Below, in pieces: positions 1 to 7,944 of a stretch of DNA of 64,000 nucleotides; within the stretch, counting starts at the first letter, position 1, and the number at the start of each line of letters is the position of its first letter. The stretch lies in assembly GCF_023283985.1 (NCBI RefSeq), contig NZ_JAKIKU010000015.1:40475-104474 (forward strand). Direction: 5' to 3'. Source of the stretch: Shewanella electrodiphila (lineage in GTDB: Bacteria; Pseudomonadota; Gammaproteobacteria; Enterobacterales; Shewanellaceae). The position numbers and the translations under genes were made by a program. The notes beneath the pieces are model-generated. The model was not told the DNA's origin, made no database searches, and saw only the letters and a program-made list of their open reading frames with translations.

Positions 1-2121
1 CAGCATATCTTTAACGATAAGAAAGGCGGTGTTATCAAATTTACGGTTCTTCTCTTCTGTGCCTTTTTTATCTAGACCAAACGGTTTTTTAAAATTTGCA
101 ATGACCTGTTTTTGTCTGACTTTATCAGTGTATTGAGCAATATAAGCTTCATCGTTGTGATCACCCGATATAATCACTTCAGACGGAGGTGCATCAAGCT
201 CATCTAGGGTCTTTTTAAATATGGCTGCGGCATGGCGACTACCCACTACAATCATCGCTTTAAACCCATCAGGGCGAATATGCTCTCTATAATGCTTAAT
301 TAAGTCTATACATACCCAACGGATACGAGCTGGCGCTTCCCTTACAGCACGTTCAACACCGTACTTCTTTTTAATTTCACGCTGTTCTTCTTCACTATAC
401 TCGCCGAAATATTCTTCAAACAGCTTGTCCAGTGACTCTCCTGCTACTTCTGATATAACTTCACGCCCTTCGTACAACAGCTTAACGGTTGCACCATCTT
501 CAACAGCCTGGTTAATTTTATACTCGTCAATATAGCCACCGAAGGCTTGCCCCATTTTTTGGGTTTTAAGCAACGGCGTACCAGTAAAACCAATCTTGGG
601 CGCATTAGGTAATGCCGCATTAATGGTCATTGCCAAACCGCCGAATTGGGTACGATGTGCTTCATCGGCAAGTACAATAATCTTGTCACTCGGATTAAGG
701 TCGGTAAAACCTGCAGCTACTCCTTTTTGTTTTGCTTGTTCTTTCTCCGTCTCTTTCTCTAAGTCAGAAAACTTTTGCACCATCGCAGTGACTAAATCAG
801 AACTATCTTTTTTAAGTAATTCTTTTAATTGCGCTACTGAACCAGCGTTATAAACCGTTTCGCCTTGAGCATCGCGGAAGGTATTAGAAAGCTGTTCATC
901 CAGCTGAGTTCTATCAGTAATAAATACTAGTTTGTATTGTTTTAACTCTGGGTCTCGGCGCATCTTAACTGCCAACATCACCATGGTTAATGACTTACCA
1001 CTACCTTGGGTATGCCAGACAACACCTGATTTCTCTTTTCTATCAGTGCCACTCTTTAGTCTTTCAATAACCTTATTTACCGCACGATACTGCTGATAAC
1101 GAGCCACTTTCTTAATCAAGCGTCCATCATCAGTTTCAAACAGAATAAAGTTCTGCAGAATATCTAAGAAGTTAGTTTTGCTAAACATGCCAGCTAACAG
1201 CCGTTGTTGCGCGGTCACATGAGTAAGCGAGTCGTAGTTGGCTGGTGACTTGTCATATTGCGTAGAAGACGGTTGATACTGAGCAGCAGGCTCTGCCACT
1301 TTTTGCAATACATCTGGCGACTCAAGTTCATCTTCAGTGGTTAAAGCATCTTCAGGTTGTTCGATGCTCATTCGTGAGTTTAAGCCGACAACATTGCCCT
1401 GCAATGATTGTTGCGCTAACTGCTCATCGCTGAAAGGGTAAGCATCTTTCCAGTCACCATAATGCTGTGCGCTTGAGCTGATGGTGCCAACCTTTGCTTG
1501 GTCACGACAGCTAGAAACCATGAGCTGGTTATACCAAAACAGTTTTTCAGCGCCCTCATCATCTTCACTGTGACGCAAATTTGCATAGCGACGAAGTTGA
1601 TTAATACCTTCGCTCATCGGGCTGGATATATAGGGTGACTTACATTCAATGACGGCTAGTGGAATGCCATTAACAAAGCAGACAATATCAGGAATAATAC
1701 GCTGATTAACGCCTTCAATTTTGAATTGGTTTGTGCAGATAAACTCGTTGTTTTCAGGCTGTTCAAAGTCCACCAGCTTAACCGTTTGCCCTTTACGGCC
1801 TTTGCCTAAGTCCTGCTCTACAGACAAATAGCTAACTAAGGTTTGATAAAACGCATGGTTATATTCCATTAACGCCGCATGGTTAGGATGAGTCACTTCG
1901 CGAGAGACTTTGCGCAGGTTCTCATCACTGATCCAAGGATTAATCCGCTTTATCGCAGTCTCAAGGCGTTTAACTAACACCACATCACGCAGGTAAACTC
2001 TCTCTCCATTCATATGCTCTGGAGACAGTTCTTTACCAGGAATATAGTGCCAACCTAAGCTCATTAATTGCTTAATGACTGGGGCTTCTACTTTATCAAA
2101 TTCATTATTTTTTATAGCCAT
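1..2121 (-). CDS. hsdR: Type I restriction enzyme R subunit (HsdR), N-terminal part, cut by window edge
   Basis: ATP-dependent translocase and nuclease subunit of a type I restriction-modification complex. Reading leftwards from ATG at 2119-2121, about 707 residues lie in the window and the C-terminus is outside it. The N-terminal nuclease domain shows a PD-(D/E)XK signature (PD at residues 144-145, ECK at 159-161). A superfamily-2 motor follows, with a Walker A segment (HTQGSGKS, near residue 372) and a DEAD-type motif (LADEAHR, near residue 484). It follows the 216-residue gene by 7 bases, so it is probably co-transcribed with it. hsdM and hsdS lie further upstream on the same strand, separated by several unrelated genes. 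The motifs seen are intact; completeness cannot be judged. Confidence 0.95.
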   Translation of the reverse strand, partial: MAIKNNEFDKVEAPVIKQLMSLGWHYIPGKELSPEHMNGERVYLRDVVLVKRLETAIKRINPWISDENLRKVSREVTHPNHAALMEYNHAFYQTLVSYLSVEQDLGKGRKGQTVKLVDFEQPENNEFICTNQFKIEGVNQRIIPDIVCFVNGIPLAVIECKSPYISSPMSEGINQLRRYANLRHSEDDEGAEKLFWYNQLMVSSCRDQAKVGTISSSAQHYGDWKDAYPFSDEQLAQQSLQGNVVGLNSRMSIEQPEDALTTEDELESPDVLQKVAEPAAQYQPSSTQYDKSPANYDSLTHVTAQQRLLAGMFSKTNFLDILQNFILFETDDGRLIKKVARYQQYRAVNKVIERLKSGTDRKEKSGVVWHTQGSGKSLTMVMLAVKMRRDPELKQYKLVFITDRTQLDEQLSNTFRDAQGETVYNAGSVAQLKELLKKDSSDLVTAMVQKFSDLEKETEKEQAKQKGVAAGFTDLNPSDKIIVLADEAHRTQFGGLAMTINAALPNAPKIGFTGTPLLKTQKMGQAFGGYIDEYKINQAVEDGATVKLLYEGREVISEVAGESLDKLFEEYFGEYSEEEQREIKKKYGVERAVREAPARIRWVCIDLIKHYREHIRPDGFKAMIVVGSRHAAAIFKKTLDELDAPPSEVIISGDHNDEAYIAQYTDKVRQKQVIANFKKPFGLDKKGTEEKNRKFDNTAFLIVKDML

Positions 2122-2128
2122 ATACTAC

Positions 2129-2779
2129 CTAAACAGATTCCAATGAAAGTGATTTAGCTTGCTCAACGGTAATATCAATAAACTCTTGCGCCCTTGCTAT
2201 TAGCACATCAACTGCGCCATCTTTCATTAAGTCAGCCAATGGAACCTCAAAACCACAATAGACAACTGCAGTGTCTGGATCTTTAATTGGCTCAGGTGTT
2301 TCACAAGCGGGATGATTCTCACATTCATTCCAAACATTATGATGCCAGTTACTTTCGGAGTTTTCGCATGGTGCGTAAACGCTAATTTTTAGAGTACTTT
2401 TAGCATCACCAACATTTTGGGGAAGATTTAGCGCATCAGGCTCAGCTCCATTAGCTAGGTCCGACTTCACCACGGTATCTGTTTCCACTAAAAACTCCAC
2501 CAAGTACTCACCCACTCTTACCTTGTTATTATCTTCAACATGCTTAAAAACATAATAAGTTGATAATGCAGGTAGCATATCCCACCCCCAACGGTCGAAA
2601 GGGTTTGTTGAAAGTTGTGCTGGACGTCCAAACTCTTTAGGTGACCATGTGTAGAAATCCACATCTAAACCTTTAGCTATTTGTTCAATTGAAGGTAATA
2701 AGCGTTGGTAAAACGCTGCTAACAATCTATGTGCGGTACGTACTTGAGTAAAAAGCTCATCCGTTTCCATGTTGGCCAT
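2129..2779 (-). CDS. Unknown protein (216 aa) directly upstream of hsdR
   Basis: I do not recognise this family. It is a soluble, acidic protein with no signal peptide or membrane segment. Its N-terminal half is predicted helical (TAHRLLAAFYQRLLPSIEQI) and carries aromatic-rich segments; the C-terminal half has several Cys and His residues (CENSESNWHHNVW, CENHPACE) that could bind a metal or be structural. The stop codon lies 7 bases before the hsdR start and the gene follows the 247-residue gene by 45 bases, so the three are likely one transcript. A role linked to restriction or to a passenger defence system is inferred only from context. Confidence 0.7.
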   Translation of the reverse strand: MANMETDELFTQVRTAHRLLAAFYQRLLPSIEQIAKGLDVDFYTWSPKEFGRPAQLSTNPFDRWGWDMLPALSTYYVFKHVEDNNKVRVGEYLVEFLVETDTVVKSDLANGAEPDALNLPQNVGDAKSTLKISVYAPCENSESNWHHNVWNECENHPACETPEPIKDPDTAVVYCGFEVPLADLMKDGAVDVLIARAQEFIDITVEQAKSLSLESV

Positions 2780-2824
2780 GCTTAATCCTTTAAATTGGTT
2801 TGAATTAATTTTAGTTTTAATCTG

Positions 2825-3568
2825 TTAATTGAATGATGCTTCAAACAGTTCAGCTTTAAGGTTCAATTTAGGTAACGAGCTAACGTTGAACTGTGACCAT
2901 TTAAAAGGTGATACCTGTAAACCGTAAAGACTTAATCCTTCTAAAATATCCTGCAAAATAAATCTATCTTGCTTAGACACTACCGTTTTATCGCCCATGC
3001 CATCGTCACTGGTTAAAGCAATGATATGCTCGGTTACGCTAGTCCACTCCAATGCAGCAACCGCTTTTAAACTATCCACTTTTGCCAAAAGAGGAATCGC
3101 CCAATCTCTCGCATCAGCTTGCCTAATTCGGCCTATAGCCAAAAAGTACAACGGTTTATCTTGGCCTTGCTCTGATTGAATAAACGACTCAATTTCTTTT
3201 TGCCATTGCTCAAAATATTGGTCTCCACCCGCTGGTGGTTTAACCTCAACAATAATATTGCACTCATCAAAGTGAAAAATAGAATCAGGTTCAACTTGGT
3301 TAGTGCCAGAAGAGTGCTCATGAATATAACGAGGCCAATAGCTAATGCCTTTAAACTCACCAAACCCATCAGGAATAACGCCTTGATACCTCTTAAACCA
3401 GTGCTTAAGCAAACAAGCCTGCACAGATTCTGATAAATAAGCAAAGCGCTCAAATACTGTAGAGGTGAGTAAGTCCTCACGAGTTTGAAAAAGGCTAGAC
3501 CAACTCACCGACTCATCTTCATTATGTTCAATGCGTCCAGCTTTACCGTGCAAAATCGCTTTTAGCAT
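2825..3568 (-). CDS. Unknown protein with PD-(D/E)XK-nuclease-like motif (247 aa)
   Basis: Not recognised as a named family. The middle of the protein reads IFHFDECNIIVEVKPPAGGD: an acidic residue, a hydrophobic strand and an E-V-K triad. This is the usual layout of a PD-(D/E)XK nuclease core, although many proteins of this fold are inactive. A following helix (QYFEQWQKEIESFI) and a strand (PLYFLAIGRI) fit the same fold. There is no signal peptide. It is the first gene of a likely three-gene run ending in hsdR. Catalytic activity is inference from one motif. Confidence 0.7.
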   Translation of the reverse strand: MLKAILHGKAGRIEHNEDESVSWSSLFQTREDLLTSTVFERFAYLSESVQACLLKHWFKRYQGVIPDGFGEFKGISYWPRYIHEHSSGTNQVEPDSIFHFDECNIIVEVKPPAGGDQYFEQWQKEIESFIQSEQGQDKPLYFLAIGRIRQADARDWAIPLLAKVDSLKAVAALEWTSVTEHIIALTSDDGMGDKTVVSKQDRFILQDILEGLSLYGLQVSPFKWSQFNVSSLPKLNLKAELFEASFN

Positions 3569-3785
3569 ATTATTAATCCCTTAATTTCAGCCCTTTAACT
3601 TAGTTATCGATACTACACTTAGTTACCTACCGAAACAGCCAGTCAACTCTAGATAACTTAAAAAAGATTGAAATTATTGCAATTTGGACAATCTCCCCCC
3701 CACTGCAAGCACAAAATAATTTGTCATTATCTCAGTCGTTAGCAGGGGCTTCTGCTAATAAAACTAAAAATTTGGAGATACAAAA

Positions 3786-3941
3786 ATGAGTAATAACAAA
3801 ACCCCAATGACACCAGAAGCAGCCGCTCGCATTCAAAGCGCGACAGCTCAGAAAGGCAATGTAGCTAAAGACAGCTTTGCAGCAAAAGCTCAAAGCGCAG
3901 CGGCTAAAAATTCAGGTAATGGTAAACAGGGAGGTAAATAA
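3786..3941 (+). CDS. Small SMP-like protein (51 aa)
   Basis: A 51-residue Ala/Lys-rich protein starting at ATG 3786, preceded by a GGAG ribosome-binding site. The core (MTPEAAARIQSATAQKGN, then SFAAKAQSAAAKN) resembles the SMP (seed maturation protein) domain known from plant LEA proteins and from small bacterial proteins, recalled from family knowledge only. It probably stays unfolded or helical and may be stress related, but its function is unknown. It lies on the opposite strand to the surrounding restriction genes, and the next small gene starts one base after its stop, so the pair is a tiny operon. A 7-bp stem-loop (TTAGCAG/CTGCTAA) lies about 28 bases upstream in the presumed leader. 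Confidence 0.75.
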   Translation: MSNNKTPMTPEAAARIQSATAQKGNVAKDSFAAKAQSAAAKNSGNGKQGGK

Positions 3942-3942
3942 T

Positions 3943-4062
3943 ATGTCTAAGCATGACGATGATAACCGCAGCAACCAACTTAACCCAAACAACGATGAAT
4001 ACTGGGGTAGTCGCGGTGAAGATGAACGTCCTGAAGATTGGGAAGATCAGCTTGAGGACTAG
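3943..4062 (+). CDS. Small acidic protein (39 aa), partner of the SMP-like gene
   Basis: ATG at 3943 follows the SMP-like stop by one base and is preceded by GGGAGG, a strong ribosome-binding site, so this start is preferred over an in-frame upstream start at 3877 that lies inside the previous gene. The protein is very acidic, with a conserved-looking block NQLNPNNDEYWGSRGEDERP and a tail rich in Asp, Glu and Trp. I recall similar short proteins beside SMP-like genes in gammaproteobacteria, but no function is known to me. The basic SMP-like peptide and this acidic one could interact, which is speculation. Confidence 0.7.
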   Translation: MSKHDDDNRSNQLNPNNDEYWGSRGEDERPEDWEDQLED

Positions 4063-4071
4063 TTAAAAAAA

Positions 4072-4097
4072 TGCAGGTAGCTTCTGAGTCACCTGCT
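4072..4097. terminator. Possible terminator between small operon and HNH gene
   Basis: GCAGGT and ACCTGC form a 6-bp stem around a 12-base loop, preceded by a run of A and followed by TTTATAT. It lies between the convergent 39-residue gene and the HNH gene and could serve both directions. The stem is short and the loop long, so this is tentative. Confidence 0.4.
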
Positions 4098-4105
4098 TTA
4101 TATGA

Positions 4106-5062
4106 TTATTTTAACCATCGCTCAAAGACGTATTCATAATGGTAAAGCAGGTACTTTTCATGCTCCGCTTTCAAACCTTCTACGTTCCGTTTATTAGGGA
4201 AAATTCCTAGGTAATAAAGATCATCTTCGGAAATTTTATCAGAGATCAGCATTTCACCATTCACTTGAAAAGTTATCAGCCCCAGATCAAAAGCTGTATC
4301 TAACCCAGGTGTTAACAACAAACCATTATGCACATCTAGTCGCTCTTTATTATCTGAGTCTGCCCAAGGCTTAATATGCGAAGCTCTTAATAATGAGTGA
4401 GTTTCACATCCTGTTACCGCGCATTTATTCCAGTATTGAATAAGCTGTTTTCTGAAACGCCCCTGACCGACACGGCTTTTAAGTACTGCTTCTTTCTCCG
4501 TTTCACTGGCACTATCAGCTTGATTCAAGTCATTAGATAACTCTGTAATAATATCTCTCTGTTCTACGGTCCCTTTTAAGCTTTTAATGAAGCGTTTCCC
4601 TTCACTGTCTGGCTCGGGAAATGGTATTTTTTTTGATGACTTCTCGAATATAGCCGACAATTTTAAGCGAATCTCATCGGCTGTTTGTTGATGAAAAGCC
4701 TTATCGGCTAAAGGCCAATGCTTGTAACCATCAACGCTTACCTTTTCAATCCGAGCTAAATCATCCCGCGATACCAGCGCAATACGGTCTTCAGAGATGA
4801 GCAAAGCTTCATCAATATCGACCTCTAAGTCTTTTATCCAGATACCACAATAAAATGGTTCACCATACTCATCTCTTTGCGCCTCAATACGCAGTCCAGA
4901 GTAATCATAAAGTAAACTATAAGCACCATCGTTACCAAATATAGCTTGCTGTAAATTAGAAAAATTATATACAGGTCGCCAAGAGATTCTTTCGCTACAT
5001 ACACAGCTTTGCAGTTGGTATTTTTCATTGTCTACAATGCGATCAATAACTAGTTTTTTCAT
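4106..5062 (-). CDS. HNH endonuclease-domain protein (318 aa)
   Basis: The C-terminal third carries an HNH nuclease domain of the HNH_2 type. CAVTGCE is followed by LLRASHIKPWAD (first His), LDVHNGLLLTPGLDTAFD (central HN and acidic residues) and a short strand-helix. The N-terminal 180 residues are unlike anything I recognise and probably give target or partner specificity. Such proteins are common in bacterial defence islands as restriction endonucleases, often of modified DNA. Here the gene lies between hsdS plus a 454-residue unknown (upstream) and other unknown genes plus hsdR (downstream), on the same strand. Nuclease activity is well supported by the motif; the biological target is unknown. 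Confidence 0.85.
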   Translation of the reverse strand: MKKLVIDRIVDNEKYQLQSCVCSERISWRPVYNFSNLQQAIFGNDGAYSLLYDYSGLRIEAQRDEYGEPFYCGIWIKDLEVDIDEALLISEDRIALVSRDDLARIEKVSVDGYKHWPLADKAFHQQTADEIRLKLSAIFEKSSKKIPFPEPDSEGKRFIKSLKGTVEQRDIITELSNDLNQADSASETEKEAVLKSRVGQGRFRKQLIQYWNKCAVTGCETHSLLRASHIKPWADSDNKERLDVHNGLLLTPGLDTAFDLGLITFQVNGEMLISDKISEDDLYYLGIFPNKRNVEGLKAEHEKYLLYHYEYVFERWLK

Positions 5063-5192
5063 AATATTCCCTTATCTAAAATTGTCCCTTCTCGTGTTTC
5101 CCCTAAATAACGCAAGCCATAGTTTGGTGCGAAAAGTTCAGCAGAATTCAAACACAACCGCTTAAGCCCACAATGACCTGAGCGGTTTTTCA

Positions 5193-6557
5193 CTAATCAA
5201 TATAGTGATTAAGGCATGCCTGATAGTAGCGATCATAATCAGCTAAAACCTGTATAAGCTCATGCTCTACGTCAGCTGGATTAGCATAGTCTTGTTTACT
5301 TGCCTTGAGTAACTGCTTAATTTCTTTATCTATACTGATGGCAATGCGGCACACCATACGTATTGGAGCACCATTAGACTTACCTGCATATCCAGCAAGA
5401 TTATCCAAAAACTGATTCAACAAGTCATCACTTGGGCTGTCTTTACCACTTCGCCAAGACCTTAATCGGTCATACTGCTTTTGACTTAATTTATGAGACT
5501 CTTCTTTACTAGAATCAACCTCTACAGGGATAAAGCTTGCCATTTTTCTATAGCCTATCGATCCCACTAATTGCGACACCTCATCCTTTAACTCGTCCAG
5601 AAGTGCACCAAAACAGCTTTTAATCTGTGGCTCGCTAACATACGCATTGAGCGAGCGACACAAAATGCCTTTTTGGGCTTTCATCTGTTCAACATCTTTT
5701 GTATAAAATAGTTTTAGTCCCACCTCAAAGCTCGCCATCGCCCCAAAGTAGAAATCAAAGTGTAGCGCGAAGTAACAACGCAGATACGATAACTTATCGG
5801 TATCTGTCATTAGCTCTTTATTCACCTGTTGCCCATCCATCGTCATACGACTTATAACTTTGGTAAGCTCACTCAATCGCGCCTTTGAAACTAATGAGTG
5901 CTCAGACCATAGAGGCATATACTGCAGCCATGCAGACTTTAGGTTCTTATCATCAATATATGATGCATCAGTTTGCCGCTTTGTTTCCTCGCGCTGACAT
6001 ACATCAGCGTCACAACGCTTGCTTATATAATCAAACAGTGGATAAAACTCATGGCTTAGGTTGACGCTCGCAAATTTAAAACCACTTTCAAACGAATTAA
6101 CATTCATAATCCAATCAGCCGCGGTAGAACTCACTTTTGATGCTCTAGTCACATACTCCATAGTCTGGCGACTTTGAGAACTAAAAAATGGCGCAGCGAT
6201 TACCTTAAGCCAACTTAAAAACTTACTTGCTGAAACGACCGTAGTCCCTTTTCTACTAGCTAAGCTATAACGTCCACTACGTGACATTTTTAATGTTACA
6301 CCAGAATAATCCTCTACGGTCGATAAGGTATTTACAAAAGAAAATCGTCCACCTAAACGTTTCCCCACGGTCTCAACCGAAGGGAGAAATAAAGATTTCA
6401 TATCGACACTATGAAGTCTGACTTTTTCACCTTGCTCTTGGCACTGTTGAAGGTAGTCTTCGATATGCGTTAGGAAGTCGGTATCCATTTCTTTAGATTT
6501 GTTACCGCAATTGATTTCAGTCGGTTGACTTGATTGAGGTAAAGCGTCCTTGCTCAT
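5193..6557 (-). CDS. Unknown protein (454 aa) between hsdS and the HNH gene
   Basis: No family recognised. The protein appears soluble and mostly helical in its second half, with no signal peptide or transmembrane segment. The N-terminus (about 1-60) is polar and probably flexible; a segment around 85-110 is Ser/Arg-rich (KMSRSGRYSLASRKGTTVV). Cysteines occur as CDADVCQ near residue 195. Its start is 61 bases downstream of the hsdS stop on the same strand, so co-transcription with hsdM-hsdS is likely. It may be an accessory or separate defence component inserted in the restriction locus; this is inferred from position only. Confidence 0.7.
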   Translation of the reverse strand: MSKDALPQSSQPTEINCGNKSKEMDTDFLTHIEDYLQQCQEQGEKVRLHSVDMKSLFLPSVETVGKRLGGRFSFVNTLSTVEDYSGVTLKMSRSGRYSLASRKGTTVVSASKFLSWLKVIAAPFFSSQSRQTMEYVTRASKVSSTAADWIMNVNSFESGFKFASVNLSHEFYPLFDYISKRCDADVCQREETKRQTDASYIDDKNLKSAWLQYMPLWSEHSLVSKARLSELTKVISRMTMDGQQVNKELMTDTDKLSYLRCYFALHFDFYFGAMASFEVGLKLFYTKDVEQMKAQKGILCRSLNAYVSEPQIKSCFGALLDELKDEVSQLVGSIGYRKMASFIPVEVDSSKEESHKLSQKQYDRLRSWRSGKDSPSDDLLNQFLDNLAGYAGKSNGAPIRMVCRIAISIDKEIKQLLKASKQDYANPADVEHELIQVLADYDRYYQACLNHYID

Positions 6558-6618
6558 GGTTATCCTTGCTGTTGTGCTTAATGTGGTTTGTTACTCAATA
6601 GCTAAATTATGCGACTTG

Positions 6619-7944
6619 TTAATCGACTTGCACCCGCACCTTGCCCGTGAGCAGATCTTGCATCAAGGCTTTTTTGAGTGACTGCTGCTTGAGCAATAAT
6701 TCCTCTTTACTTCTAACTGCCTCTGATAAGCTGTTATGTACCTGATTAATTTTATTTTGCTCTTGAATTGGAGGGAGCGGCAACCACAGCTCTTTCAAGG
6801 TTTTAGAGCTAATTGACTCCATAACCCCGCCTTGAGACTCATTTTTAAACTGTAGCTTTACCCAATCAGAATAATTTAACTGCCAGCATACGAGTGTTGA
6901 AATGTACTTTGTTTGATCAAAGGTCATTGTCCAAACATGCTTTGATGATAGAGCTTTCCCAAGTCCCTTAGGAACAACACAGGAACGACCTACGGTTCCC
7001 ATGATAGTAATCATCACATCATTTTCTTTAACTGCATATCTTTTTAGCTGCTCAAACTTCTCATCAGTTACATACCGCTTAAATTTATTTTCAAATCGCT
7101 CAATATGCACATTATCTATGCCTAAATATGGGTGACCGTTGGGTACTAATTCATGTTTAAGTAAAGCGCTACCAAATGGACCACTTCGCATTGAGTTTTT
7201 TGAACTTTGCAATAAGGACTCAAGCTGAACGCAACCCCAGCTCTTGGGGATTCTGCCGACGGGTGAGTCTTTGAACTCGCTGTGCGGGATGTAACTCGCT
7301 CCATCGCCTGTGCCTTGCTTAGTGCCGACACCACTCTTTTCAGAAGGAAGCAGCAGCTCTTGCATCATGGCGGTTTTAAGGTCTTTAAGCTTATCGATTT
7401 GCGCTTGGGTCTTTTCAATCACCTCATCCACTGACGTCAAAATCACAGCAATCTTTTGCTGTTCAGGGAGTGGGGGGAGAGGTACTTTTAGGGACACCAT
7501 ATCCCTCTGAAATATATGAGGCACAGAGCTTCCTGATACCTTTTCTTTAACTAACGTTTGAAAACTATCACCTTGTAAATAGTAATAAATGAATTTAGAA
7601 AAAAAATCATCATTAGGACGGACTAACATCATTGTACCGTTAATTGTTGCAGGACCAGGCATATTCTCAATGAAGCCTAGCCTGCCAATAGTACCGTCTT
7701 TAGATATCACAACATCCATTTCTTTAAGTTGAATCTCCTGAGATTCGTCATATCGATACTCTGAAATATGGTCACAGTTCCCCCAATCAACCGATAAACC
7801 TTTAATATGCGTTCCAGCAATTAAGTATGGGCCATTTTCAGTATATTCAGAACTGCTCAGCCCTCTCCAGCCAATTCTTGCTTTAATGTGAGCGTATTCT
7901 CCAAGTACCACTTCAACCCAACGTCTGGGATATAAATTACTCAT
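6619..7944 (-). CDS. hsdS: Type I restriction-modification specificity subunit (HsdS)
   Basis: DNA-recognition subunit of the type I complex. The 441-residue protein has the usual two half-modules, each a target-recognition domain followed by a coiled-coil spacer. The first half ends with LPPLPEQQKIAVILTSVDEVIEKTQAQIDKL-type sequence (about 155-190) and the second with LPPIQEQNKINQVHNSL (about 390-406), the typical conserved repeats. Its ATG overlaps the 3' end of hsdM by 8 bases (ATGAGTAA), a translational-coupling arrangement. The recognition sequence cannot be read from the protein by eye. Nothing suggests truncation. Confidence 0.95.
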   Translation of the reverse strand: MSNLYPRRWVEVVLGEYAHIKARIGWRGLSSSEYTENGPYLIAGTHIKGLSVDWGNCDHISEYRYDESQEIQLKEMDVVISKDGTIGRLGFIENMPGPATINGTMMLVRPNDDFFSKFIYYYLQGDSFQTLVKEKVSGSSVPHIFQRDMVSLKVPLPPLPEQQKIAVILTSVDEVIEKTQAQIDKLKDLKTAMMQELLLPSEKSGVGTKQGTGDGASYIPHSEFKDSPVGRIPKSWGCVQLESLLQSSKNSMRSGPFGSALLKHELVPNGHPYLGIDNVHIERFENKFKRYVTDEKFEQLKRYAVKENDVMITIMGTVGRSCVVPKGLGKALSSKHVWTMTFDQTKYISTLVCWQLNYSDWVKLQFKNESQGGVMESISSKTLKELWLPLPPIQEQNKINQVHNSLSEAVRSKEELLLKQQSLKKALMQDLLTGKVRVQVD

